The notes below the pieces were generated by a model. That model was not told the DNA's origin. It did no database searches and was given only the letters and a program-made list of their open reading frames with translations. This document shows, piece by piece, positions 19,027 through 26,568 of a stretch of 64,000 bases of DNA. The DNA lies in assembly GCF_014201095.1 (NCBI RefSeq), contig NZ_JACHDN010000001.1, positions 3,162,001 to 3,226,000 on the forward strand, given 5' to 3'. Positions within the stretch are counted from its first letter, which is position 1. Every line of letters begins with the position of its first letter. A program made the position numbers and the translations under genes. Source of the DNA: Cellulomonas hominis (lineage in GTDB: Bacteria; Actinomycetota; Actinomycetes; Actinomycetales; Cellulomonadaceae).

Positions 19027-19881
19027 GTGGACGTCCTGCGCGTGTTCAACAACAACCTGGTCCTCGCGCGCGACGAGTCGGGCGTCGAGGTGATCCTCAC
19101 GGGCCGGGGGCTCGGCTTCCAGGCGAAGCCGGGCGACCTGGTGGCGCGGGACCGGATCGTGCGCGTGTTCCGGCCCGACGACGGCCGGGACCCCGACCAC
19201 CTTGCGGGACTGCTCGCGGGGATCCCGCCGGAGCACGTGCAGCTGGTCGGCGACGCGCTGGCCGAGGTCGGGCTCGAGCGGCTCGCCGCCAAGCCGGCGC
19301 TGGTCGTGGCGATGGCCGACCACCTCGGGTTCGCCCTGCGGCGCGCCGCCGAGGGGCAGACGGTCGAGTACCCGCTGCTGGGAGAGGTGACGAACCTCTA
19401 CGCCGAGGAGTACGCCCAGGCGACGGCCCTGCTCGCGGCGGTGAACGCGCGCGTCCCGGCGCCGCTGCCGCCCGAGGAGGCGGTCGCCCTGGCGCTGCAC
19501 CTGGTGAACGCCGGGTTCGCGACCGGCGACCTGTCGGCCAGCTACACGATGACGGGCCTGATCCAGCAGTTCCTCGACGTGGTCGCCGGGGCGCACGGGG
19601 TCGTGCTCGAGCCCGGGAGCGTCAGCGTGGGGCGGTTCATCACCCACCTGCGCTACCTGTTCGTGCGGATCTCCCAGCGCCGGCAGCTCGACGACCAGCG
19701 GCACTCCGCGGTCGGCGAGGCGGTCCGGCGGACCTACCCCGAGGCGTCGGGGACGGCCGACCGGCTCGCCCGGCTGGTCGCGCTCCGGCTGCAGGCGGAG
19801 CTGACGCCGGACGAGGTGTCGTACCTCGCGATGCACGTGGCGCGCATCGTGCAGGACGCGCAGGCCGACGACCCGGCCTGA
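19027..19881 (+). CDS. BglG/LicT-family transcriptional antiterminator
   Basis: 284 residues. The N-terminal CAT RNA-binding domain (VLRVFNNNLVLARDESGVEVILTGRGLGFQ) is followed by two PRD regulatory domains: PRD1 with His in MADHLGFAL and ALHLVNAGF, and PRD2 with ITHLRYLFVRI and AMHVARIV. PTS proteins phosphorylate these histidines to switch dimerisation and RNA binding. GTG 19027 is preceded by a strong GAGGAGGG. Target: almost certainly the RAT at 16786-16820 upstream of the PTS gene. The gene stops 25 nt before the convergent znuB stop. Confidence 0.94.
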   Translation: MDVLRVFNNNLVLARDESGVEVILTGRGLGFQAKPGDLVARDRIVRVFRPDDGRDPDHLAGLLAGIPPEHVQLVGDALAEVGLERLAAKPALVVAMADHLGFALRRAAEGQTVEYPLLGEVTNLYAEEYAQATALLAAVNARVPAPLPPEEAVALALHLVNAGFATGDLSASYTMTGLIQQFLDVVAGAHGVVLEPGSVSVGRFITHLRYLFVRISQRRQLDDQRHSAVGEAVRRTYPEASGTADRLARLVALRLQAELTPDEVSYLAMHVARIVQDAQADDPA

Positions 19882-19906
19882 CGCGCGCGCAGGGGCGGGG
19901 GCGGGG

Positions 19907-20836
19907 TCAGGCCCCGCGGGTGCCCGCCAGGTCCACGTCGTCCGGGAGCTCCGGGTGCGGGTCGTGCGGGGCTTGGCCGGCGCGGCGGTGGGCGAACAGG
20001 GGACGGGTGACCGCGGCCAGCGCGTACAGGGCGATCGCCAGCAGCACGATCGTCGCGCCCGGCGGGATGTCCTCCCAGTAGGTGATGGACAGCCCGACGA
20101 CGCTGACGCCGACGCCGATCCCGCTGGCCACCGCCATCGTGCGGGCGAACGACCCGGCCAGCAGCTGGGCGACCGCGACGGGCACGATCATCAGCGCCGA
20201 CACGAGCAGCAGCCCGACGACGCGCATCGCGATGGTCACCGTCAGGGCGGACATCGTGGCGACGACCATGTTCAGCGCGGTCACCGGCAGGCCGGACCCG
20301 CGGGCGAACTCCTCGTCGTGGCTCACCGCGAACAGCACGTGCCGCAGCCCGATGCCGACCGCGAGCACGCCGACGGCCAGGCCGACGGTCCACCACAGGT
20401 CGCCGGTGGAGACCGTTGAGATCGAGCCGAACAGGTACGACACGAGGTTGGCGTTGGTGCCGCCGGCGAGCTTGATGAGCAGCACGCCGCCGGCGATGCC
20501 GCCGTAGAACATCAGCGCGAGCGCGAGGTCGCCGGACGTGCGCCCGCGGGCCCGCACCCACTCGATGACGACGGAGCCGATGACGGCGGCGACGACCGCG
20601 CCGGGGACGGCCAGCGTGTCCTGCGGGACCAGCCCGGCCCAGGTGCCGACGAGCCAGCCGAGCGCGACGCCGGTGAGGGCGACGTGCCCGATGCCGTCGC
20701 CCATGAGCGCGAGCCGGCGCTGCACGAGGAACGTGCCGACGACGGGCGCGGCCGCGCCGACCAGGACGGCGGCGAGCAGCGCGCGCTGCATCAGCGGCGA
20801 GGACAGCATGGCCCCGAGGGTCTCGAACCAGGTCAC
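19907..20836 (-). CDS. znuB: Zinc ABC transporter permease
   Basis: 309 residues of the ZnuB/TroC/AztB family (ABC-3), with about eight to nine membrane helices and typical segments MGDGIGHVALTGVALGWLVG and ALMIVPVAVAQLLAGS. It forms the membrane channel for Zn2+ (or Mn2+) import with ZnuA and ZnuC. GTG 20836 overlaps the znuC stop (GTGA), confirming the start. Zinc rather than manganese is inferred from the His-rich loop of the binding protein and the Zur-like operator. Confidence 0.93.
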   Translation of the reverse strand: MTWFETLGAMLSSPLMQRALLAAVLVGAAAPVVGTFLVQRRLALMGDGIGHVALTGVALGWLVGTWAGLVPQDTLAVPGAVVAAVIGSVVIEWVRARGRTSGDLALALMFYGGIAGGVLLIKLAGGTNANLVSYLFGSISTVSTGDLWWTVGLAVGVLAVGIGLRHVLFAVSHDEEFARGSGLPVTALNMVVATMSALTVTIAMRVVGLLLVSALMIVPVAVAQLLAGSFARTMAVASGIGVGVSVVGLSITYWEDIPPGATIVLLAIALYALAAVTRPLFAHRRAGQAPHDPHPELPDDVDLAGTRGA

Positions 20837-21618
20837 GGGAGGACCTCCATCGACAGCCCGGTGGAGCCCGTCTCGGGCGGCGGCGGGTCGGCGTGCGGGT
20901 GGGTGTGCTCGTGCTCCGGGCCGGCGTGCTCGCCGCGCGCGGAGGGTGGCGGGCCGTCGTACACGACGCGGCCGTGCCGCAGGGCGACGGCCCGGTCGAT
21001 CAGGCCCGCGAACGAGCCGAGCTCGTGCAGGATCACCAGGACGGTCCCGCCGGCCTCCTGCAGCCGGCGGACGGTGGCGACGAACGTCTCCTGCGTCGGC
21101 AGGTCGATGCCGGAGGTCGGCTCGTCCAGCACGAGCAGGTCGGGGTCCCGGACGAGCGCCCGGGCGATGAGCACCCGCTGCTGCTGCCCGCCGGACATCT
21201 GCAGCACGGACCGGCGGGCGTGCGCCGCCATGCCGACCTCCTCCAGCGCGGCCAGCGCGCGGTGCCGGGCGTCGCGCGGCGGGCGGATCCGGCGGCCGTG
21301 CACGAGGCCGGACACCACCACCTCGAGGGCGGTCGCCGGGACCCCGCCGCCGACCGGGAGCCGCTGCGGCACGTAGCCGATGCGCTCCCACGGCACGCCG
21401 TTGCCGAGCGCCCCGCCGAGCAGGTGCACCTCGCCGGCGGTGCGCGGGACGATGCCGAGCAGGGCCCGGACCAGCGTGGACTTGCCGGAGCCGTTCGCCC
21501 CGAGCAGGGCCACGACCTCGCCGCGCTCCACCCGCAGGTCGACGCCGGACAGGATCTGGTGGCCGCCGAGCGTCACGTCGACGCCCGCGGCGAGCACGGC
21601 GGGCCGGGTGTCGCTCAT
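20833..21618 (-). CDS. znuC: Zinc ABC transporter ATP-binding protein with His-rich tail
   Basis: 261 residues. Walker A is GANGSGKSTL, the ABC signature is SGGQQQR and Walker B is LLVLDEPTSG. ATG 21618 overlaps the znuA stop (ATGA); a GTG two codons earlier is possible. The C-terminus carries an unusual cluster HAGPEHEHTHPHAD, a probable Zn-binding tail not needed for ATPase function and more typical of ZnuA or of cation exporters. This suggests metal sensing at the cytoplasmic face (inference). Stop overlaps znuB. Confidence 0.94.
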   Translation of the reverse strand: MSDTRPAVLAAGVDVTLGGHQILSGVDLRVERGEVVALLGANGSGKSTLVRALLGIVPRTAGEVHLLGGALGNGVPWERIGYVPQRLPVGGGVPATALEVVVSGLVHGRRIRPPRDARHRALAALEEVGMAAHARRSVLQMSGGQQQRVLIARALVRDPDLLVLDEPTSGIDLPTQETFVATVRRLQEAGGTVLVILHELGSFAGLIDRAVALRHGRVVYDGPPPSARGEHAGPEHEHTHPHADPPPPETGSTGLSMEVLP

Positions 21619-22571
21619 GCGCACCCCAGGGCCGTGCGCAGCGTCTCCAGGTTGGCCCGGGCGACGGAGACGTAGTCCTGCGTGTCGTCGGTGAGCCCCT
21701 CGAGCGGGTCCAGGACGGCGGTGTCGACGCCCAGCTCGTCCGCGAGGGTCTCGGCGACCTTCGGGCTGGCGAGCGTCTCGAAGAAGAGGGTGCCCACGCC
21801 CTCGTCCTGCACGATCCGGCCGACCTCGGCGAGCCGGGCGGGGGAGGGCTCGCCCTCGGGGTCGATGCCGGAGATGCCGACCTGCTCGAGGTCGTAGCGC
21901 TCGGCGAGGTAGGAGAACGCCTCGTGCGTCGTGACGATGGTGCGCGACCCGCAGGTCGCGAGCCCGGTCGTGTACTCCTCGTCCAGGTCGGCCATCTGCT
22001 GGGCGAACGCCGCGGCACCGGCCGCGTAGTCGTCGGCGTGGTCGGGGTCGATGGCGGACAGCTGCGCCGCCACCTCCTCGGCGACCGGGGGCAGCAGGGT
22101 GGGGTCGAGCCAGAAGTGCGGGTCGAGGGAGCCGTGCCCGTGCCCGTCCTCCTCGGCGTGCTCCTCCCCGTCGTCGTCATGGGCCGCCTCGTGCAGCGTC
22201 GTCGCGTCCGCGGCGTCCACGACGTGCGCCGGCGGGTTCGCGTCGACCGCGTCGTCCACGGACGGCTGGAAGTCGGACAGGTACACCACCAGGTCGGCGC
22301 GGCCCACCTCGTCCACCTGCGCGGGGGAGAGCTCGAGGTCGTGCGGCTCGGCCCCGGGCGGGGTCAGCGTCCCGACGTCGACCAGGTCGCCGCCGACCTG
22401 CTCCGCCACGTACTGCAGCGGGTAGAACGAGGCCAGCACGCTCACGCCGCCGCCGTCGCCGGACCCCCCGGAGCCGCCGGACCCGTCGGGGGAGCAGGCG
22501 GACAGGGCGAGCGCGGCGACGAGGACCGCGGGGACGGCGGGGAGCGCGAGGGCGCGACGGCGGGGGGACAT
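21615..22571 (-). CDS. znuA: Zinc-binding lipoprotein of ABC importer
   Basis: 318 residues. A lipoprotein signal peptide ([11 protein letters not shown]... LSAC lipobox, Cys ~25) is followed by two lobes of a ZnuA/cluster A-1 fold. The metal ligands expected are present: [11 protein letters not shown] (His), DPHFWLDP (His), [13 protein letters not shown] (His) and the distal Asp region. Between them lies a His/Asp/Glu-rich loop ([20 protein letters not shown]) typical of zinc rather than manganese proteins. I choose ATG 22571 because GAGAAT lies 7 nt upstream on this strand (leaderless) with TTGACT 17 nt further; ATG 22580 would overlap the -10 box. No Fur-family gene accompanies the operon here. 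Confidence 0.93.
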   Translation of the reverse strand: MSPRRRALALPAVPAVLVAALALSACSPDGSGGSGGSGDGGGVSVLASFYPLQYVAEQVGGDLVDVGTLTPPGAEPHDLELSPAQVDEVGRADLVVYLSDFQPSVDDAVDANPPAHVVDAADATTLHEAAHDDDGEEHAEEDGHGHGSLDPHFWLDPTLLPPVAEEVAAQLSAIDPDHADDYAAGAAAFAQQMADLDEEYTTGLATCGSRTIVTTHEAFSYLAERYDLEQVGISGIDPEGEPSPARLAEVGRIVQDEGVGTLFFETLASPKVAETLADELGVDTAVLDPLEGLTDDTQDYVSVARANLETLRTALGCA

Positions 22572-22578
22572 GAGAGCC

Positions 22579-22607
22579 ATTCTCGACCTGTTGAGAACGA
22601 GAGTCAA
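22579..22607 (-). promoter_or_regulatory. znuACB promoter with candidate Zur operator
   Basis: On the minus strand TTGACT (22607-22602) and GAGAAT (22584-22579) are spaced 17 nt apart, a strong promoter. Overlapping the -35 box and spacer, the plus strand reads TTGAGAACGAGAGTCAA (22591-22607). Against the actinobacterial Zur pattern as I remember it (TGANAACGNTTNTCA) it matches at 10 of 12 fixed positions. Repression in zinc excess is expected. Confidence 0.55.
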
Positions 22608-22722
22608 AACCGGGGGTCGGGCGGCGGGCCGGAGCCGCGCGACGCCCGGTAGCCTGGGCGGCGATCCGTCTCCGCGCGCGCCACCCAGGCGCGTGCCCAC
22701 CCCCGCACCAGGAGCACTCACC

Positions 22723-24108
22723 GTGGCAGCACCCTCCCGTCTCGACTCCGTCGTCTCCCTCGCCAAGCGGCGCGGCTTCGTCTTCCAGAGCGGGGAGATC
22801 TACGGCGGTTCCCGCTCCGCGTGGGACTACGGGCCGCTCGGCGTCGAGCTCAAGGAGAACATCAAGAAGCAGTGGTGGCGCACCGTCGTGCAGGGCCGCG
22901 ACGACGTCGTCGGCCTCGACTCCGCGGTGATCCTGCCGCGCCAGGTGTGGGTCGCCTCCGGCCACGTCGGCGTCTTCACCGACCCGCTGACCGAGTGCCT
23001 CTCCTGCCACAAGCGGTTCCGCGAGGACCAGATGCTCGAGGAGTTCGAGGAGAAGAAGGGCCGCGCGCCCGAGGGCGGTCTCGCCGAGATCGCCTGCCCG
23101 AACTGCGGCACCCGCGGCCAGTGGACCGAGCCCCGCGACTTCAACATGATGCTCAAGACGTACCTCGGCCCCGTCGAGGACGAGTCCGGCCTGCACTACC
23201 TGCGGCCCGAGACCGCGCAGGGCATCTTCGTGAACTTCGCGAACGTGCTGACCACCGCGCGCAAGAAGCCGCCGTTCGGCATCGGCCAGATCGGCAAGTC
23301 GTTCCGCAACGAGATCACCCCCGGCAACTTCATCTTCCGGACCCGCGAGTTCGAGCAGATGGAGATGGAGTTCTTCGTCGAGCCCGGCACGGACGAGACC
23401 TGGCACCAGTACTGGATCGACGCCCGCACCGACTGGTACGTCGACCTGGGCATCTCGCGCGAGAACCTGCGGCACTACGAGCACCCGGCCGAGAAGCTGT
23501 CGCACTACTCCAAGCGGACCGTGGACATCGAGTACCGGTTCGGCTTCAGCGGCTCGGAGTGGGGCGAGCTCGAGGGCATCGCGAACCGCACCGACTTCGA
23601 CCTGACCACGCACACGAAGCACTCGGGCCAGGACCTGTCGTACTTCGACCAGACGAAGGACGAGCGCTGGGTGCCCTACGTCATCGAGCCGGCTGCGGGC
23701 CTGACCCGGTCGCTCATGGCGTTCCTCGTCGAGTCGTACACCGAGGACGAGGCCCCGAACGCGAAGGGCGGCGTCGACAAGCGCACCGTCCTGCGCCTGG
23801 ACCCGCGCCTGGCCCCGGTCAAGGCCGCCGTGCTGCCGCTGTCCCGCAACGAGGCCCTGTCCCCGAAGGCCCGGGACCTCGCCGCCGAGCTCCGGAAGTC
23901 GTGGAACGTCGACTTCGACGACGCGGGGGCCATCGGCCGCCGGTACCGCCGCCAGGACGAGATCGGCACGCCCTTCTGCATCACGGTGGACTTCGACACG
24001 CTCGAGGACCAGGCCGTCACCATCCGGCACCGCGACGACATGACGCAGGAGCGGGTCGCGCTCGACCAGGTGACCGGCTACCTCGCGCAGCGCCTCGTCG
24101 GGGCCTGA
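22723..24108 (+). CDS. glyS: Glycine-tRNA ligase (single-chain class II)
   Basis: 461 residues, the alpha2-type GlyRS. Class II motifs are visible: [18 protein letters not shown] near the start, motif 2 as [19 protein letters not shown], and motif 3 as [13 protein letters not shown] zinc-type CLSCHKRF ... CPNCGT pair lies around residues 88-130. GTG 22723 follows GGAG about 8 nt upstream. TAGCCT at 22650-22655 is the likely -10 box, giving a ~60-nt 5' leader, and the promoter region is shared divergently with znuACB. znu and glyS lie near recO-uppS in other actinobacteria too. Confidence 0.97.
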   Translation: MAAPSRLDSVVSLAKRRGFVFQSGEIYGGSRSAWDYGPLGVELKENIKKQWWRTVVQGRDDVVGLDSAVILPRQVWVASGHVGVFTDPLTECLSCHKRFREDQMLEEFEEKKGRAPEGGLAEIACPNCGTRGQWTEPRDFNMMLKTYLGPVEDESGLHYLRPETAQGIFVNFANVLTTARKKPPFGIGQIGKSFRNEITPGNFIFRTREFEQMEMEFFVEPGTDETWHQYWIDARTDWYVDLGISRENLRHYEHPAEKLSHYSKRTVDIEYRFGFSGSEWGELEGIANRTDFDLTTHTKHSGQDLSYFDQTKDERWVPYVIEPAAGLTRSLMAFLVESYTEDEAPNAKGGVDKRTVLRLDPRLAPVKAAVLPLSRNEALSPKARDLAAELRKSWNVDFDDAGAIGRRYRRQDEIGTPFCITVDFDTLEDQAVTIRHRDDMTQERVALDQVTGYLAQRLVGA

Positions 24109-24111
24109 CCG

Positions 24112-25329
24112 CTGACCCAGCACACGCACGCGCACGGCGCGGGTGACGTCCCCGACCTCCCGGTCGGGCGGCCCGCCCGCGCCGTCGTCGTCGCGCTGCT
24201 GGTGGCCGCGGCGGTCGTGACGCTCGCCGGCCTCGCGTGGCTGTGGCCGGGGTCCGGGGACCGGCCGGTGCTGCAGACGACGCCCGAGGGGTCGTCGTAC
24301 CAGGTCGTGACCGTCACGGACGCCGACCTGCTGGCCGACGCCGAGGCCGGCCCGGCCCTGCTCGCCGAGACCGCGGACGGCGACCCCGTCACCGTCCAGA
24401 TCGCGCCGGAGTACCTCGACGTCGTGGCCGCGGGGGACCGCATCCGGGTGCTCACCCTGCCGCAGGCGACCGGCGGGGCGCCGTACGTGTTCGTCGACCT
24501 GGTGCGCGGGCCCCCGATGGCCCTGCTCGCGGCGGTGCTCGTCGTGCTGGTGCTGGCCGTCGCGCGGCTGCGGGGGATCGGGGCGCTGCTCGGGCTCGTC
24601 GTGTCGGTGGCCGGGGTGCTCGGCTTCACCGTGCCCGCGCTGCTCGACGGGCAGCCCGCGCTGCCGGTCGCGCTCGTCACGGCGTCCGCGCTGATGTACG
24701 CGCTGCTCTACCTCGCGCACGGCGTCTCCGTGCGGACCTCCACGGCCCTGCTCGGCACGCTCGGCGGGCTGCTGGCCACCGGCGCGCTCGCGGCCTGGGC
24801 GACCGGCGCGACGCACCTGACCGGGCTCAGCGGCGAGCACGCCCTCGACCTGCTGTCGCTCGCGCCCGAGGCGAGCCTGCGCGGGGTGCTGCTGTGCGGC
24901 ATGGTGCTCGCGGGACTCGGCGTGCTGAACGACGTGACGATCACCCAGGCGTCGGCGGTGTGGGAGCTGCGTGCGGTGTCCCCGGGGGCCTCGCGGCGCG
25001 AGCTGTTCGCCGGCGGCATGCGGATCGGCCGCGACCACATCGCCTCCACGGTGTACACGGTGGCGTTCGCGTACCTGGGGGCGGCGCTGCCGCTCGTGCT
25101 GCTGGTGGCGATGTCCGACCGGACGCTGCTCGACTCGCTGACCAGCGGGGAGATCGCCGAGGAGGTCGTCCGGACGCTCGTCGGGTCGATCGGGCTGGTC
25201 CTGGCGATCCCGCTGACCACGGCGATCGCCGCGACCCTGGTCCCGCCCCCGGCCGCCGGGGCCGCGCCGGCCATCCCCGCGGCAGCCGCCTCGCCCCCGG
25301 CCCCCGCGGAGACCCGCGCCGAGGCCTGA
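24112..25329 (+). CDS. YibE/F-family membrane protein (first copy)
   Basis: YibE/F-like protein with a first membrane helix, an OB-like exterior domain (SSYQVVTVTDADLL...RIRVLTLPQ) and a C-terminal bundle of about seven helices with LNDVTITQASAVWELR and GMRIGRDHIASTVYTV. The first ATG/GTG/TTG in frame is GTG 24202, which would cut the first helix in half. A CTG at 24112, 3 nt after the glyS stop, gives MTQHTHAHGAGD followed by the complete helix, and His-rich starts are usual in this family, so I propose CTG 24112 (405 residues). Function unknown. A paralogue lies on the other strand at 26569-27843. Confidence 0.8.
   Translation: MTQHTHAHGAGDVPDLPVGRPARAVVVALLVAAAVVTLAGLAWLWPGSGDRPVLQTTPEGSSYQVVTVTDADLLADAEAGPALLAETADGDPVTVQIAPEYLDVVAAGDRIRVLTLPQATGGAPYVFVDLVRGPPMALLAAVLVVLVLAVARLRGIGALLGLVVSVAGVLGFTVPALLDGQPALPVALVTASALMYALLYLAHGVSVRTSTALLGTLGGLLATGALAAWATGATHLTGLSGEHALDLLSLAPEASLRGVLLCGMVLAGLGVLNDVTITQASAVWELRAVSPGASRRELFAGGMRIGRDHIASTVYTVAFAYLGAALPLVLLVAMSDRTLLDSLTSGEIAEEVVRTLVGSIGLVLAIPLTTAIAATLVPPPAAGAAPAIPAAAASPPAPAETRAEA
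24903..25058 (+). repeat. Inverted repeat copy A shared by the two YibE/F genes
   Basis: About 156 nt here are nearly identical (four differences by eye) to the reverse complement of 26864-27019. The block encodes the LNDVTITQASAVWELR to GRDHIASTVYT part of both proteins. Identity at silent positions is much higher than in the flanking parts, which suggests recent gene conversion. Confidence 0.75.
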
Positions 25330-25493
25330 CTTCCCGCCGCCGCGCGCCCCGGGGGCCGTGGCGCCGAGACTGCAGGATCCGCGGGATCCCGGCCGCTCCG
25401 CGCAGTCGGATCCTGTCGCCTCGGCGGACGTCCCCGGGCGCGGGAGGCGGCGGGAGGTGAGGGCGTGTCGGAGGGCGGGCCTAGCGTCGGGGG

Positions 25494-25895
25494 ATGGACA
25501 CGATCAGGTTGCTCAGCCCGGCCGGGCTCGTGCAGAGCCCGGCGTTCAGCCACGTCGCCGTCGTCCCGCCCGGGGCGACCACGATCCACGTCGGCGGCCA
25601 GAACGGCGTCGACGCCTCCGGGAAGGTCGTCGGCGACGACGTCGTCAGCCAGACCCGGCAGGCGCTCGCGAACCTGCGCACGGCGCTCGAGTCCGTCGGG
25701 GCGAGCGTCGCGGACGTGGTCTCGTGGTCGATCCTCGTCGAGGACGGCGTCGACCTCGCCGCCGGGGCCGCGGTCGCGGGGGAGGTGCTCGACCCGCACC
25801 GTCCGTCGCCGCTCATCACGGTCGCGCGGGTCTCCGGCCTGGGGCCGCCCGGGGCCGTGGTCGAGATCTCGGCCGTCGCCGCGGTGGTCCGCTGA
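25494..25895 (+). CDS. RidA/YjgF-family protein
   Basis: 133 residues with the Rid fold motifs: FSHVAVVPPG, HVGGQNGVDASGKVVG, QTRQALANLRTALESVGAS and the C-terminal VVEISAVAAVVR. RidA hydrolyses reactive enamine/imine intermediates, but several Rid subfamilies have other or unknown roles; the catalytic Arg equivalent (HRPSP region) is uncertain, so this may be one of those. TAGCGT (25482-25487) lies 6 nt before the ATG (leaderless). The last codons and stop lie inside a 40-bp tandem duplication. The 164-nt gap upstream contains no gene, only a weak CAGGATCC/GGATCCTG inverted repeat. Confidence 0.88.
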   Translation: MDTIRLLSPAGLVQSPAFSHVAVVPPGATTIHVGGQNGVDASGKVVGDDVVSQTRQALANLRTALESVGASVADVVSWSILVEDGVDLAAGAAVAGEVLDPHRPSPLITVARVSGLGPPGAVVEISAVAAVVR

Positions 25896-25960
25896 CCGCG
25901 GGCTACCCGCCGGCGAGCCCGCGGTGGTCCGCTGACCGCCCGCTACCCGCGTGCGAGCGG
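25881..25960 (+). repeat. 40-bp tandem duplication at convergent gene ends
   Basis: 25881-25920 and 25921-25960 are two head-to-tail 40-bp copies with 34 identical positions. The first 18 bases, GCGGTGGTCCGCTGACCG, are identical and encode the last codons plus stop of the RidA gene. Each copy also contains the CTACCCGC that is the reversed end (LARG-stop) of the convergent 2H phosphoesterase gene. Confidence 0.9.
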
Positions 25961-26505
25961 GAGGCGGCGGACGGTCCGCCAGGAGCGCGGTGCGTCGGTG
26001 CCGGCGACGAGCAAAGCGTGGTCGACGCGCTGCGTGATCGGCAGCCCGTGCCGCACCGCCGCCTCGGCGCGCTCGAGGTCTCCCGGCCCGCCCAGCGCGC
26101 GGTCGGCGACCGTCAGGTGCGGGTGGATGTCCGCGAACGCGCCCTCGTACGGCGGGTGCTCGGGGAACTCCCGCCAGACCGCGAGCGTCAGCCGGCGGAA
26201 CGGCTCCGCGGGGTCGGGCGCCAGCCAGAGCACGTCCGACCCGAACCAGCCGGTCCCGGCGAAGGTCGCGTCGAAGGCGCGCTCGGACGCGACCGCGGCG
26301 GCGAGCCGGTCCAGCTGGTCGGCCGTCAGCGCCGGCGGCGGGACGAACGGGTAGAGCACCGTCACGTGCGCGGGGATGCCCCATCCCGCGGCGCGGTCGA
26401 GTGCCGTCCGGTGCGGGCCCACGTGGCGTCCGCGGCGGCCACGGGCACGATGACGGCGGTCCGGGTCGGTGCCGGCGGGGCGCTCGGGTCGTCGAGGCTG
26501 TGCAC
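25943..26505 (-). pseudogene. 2'-5' RNA ligase / 2H phosphoesterase-like gene, broken by a -1 frameshift
   Basis: Two HxT motifs define the 2H phosphoesterase fold: PAHVTVLYPF and HPHLTVAD. The expected N-terminus (GTG 26505, MHSLDDPSAPPAPTRTAVI, then VPVAAADA) lies in a different frame from the rest; the frames join at about 26426-26427, where one base seems to be missing (GACGC then CACGTGGGC). Restoring one base gives a normal ~187-residue protein. TAGGGT lies 6 nt upstream of GTG 26505, supporting this as the real start. Without repair, a shorter protein could start at GTG 26422 and keep both motifs. Either a sequencing error or a real mutation. Substrate unknown. Confidence 0.75.
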
Positions 26506-26568
26506 CCGTCGACCCTAGGGCGGCGAGGCGGCCGGGCGCAGGCGGTTCGCGGGGCGCGGCGGGTGCGC

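Noticed and set aside
19901..19917. GCGGGG/CCCCGC hairpin between the antiterminator and znuB genes as a terminator
   Set aside because: Only six base pairs and it overlaps the znuB stop; too weak to annotate.
25370..25416. CAGGATCC/GGATCCTG inverted repeat as an operator or attachment site
   Set aside because: Only 8 bp, no integrase or tRNA nearby, and no regulator to link it to.
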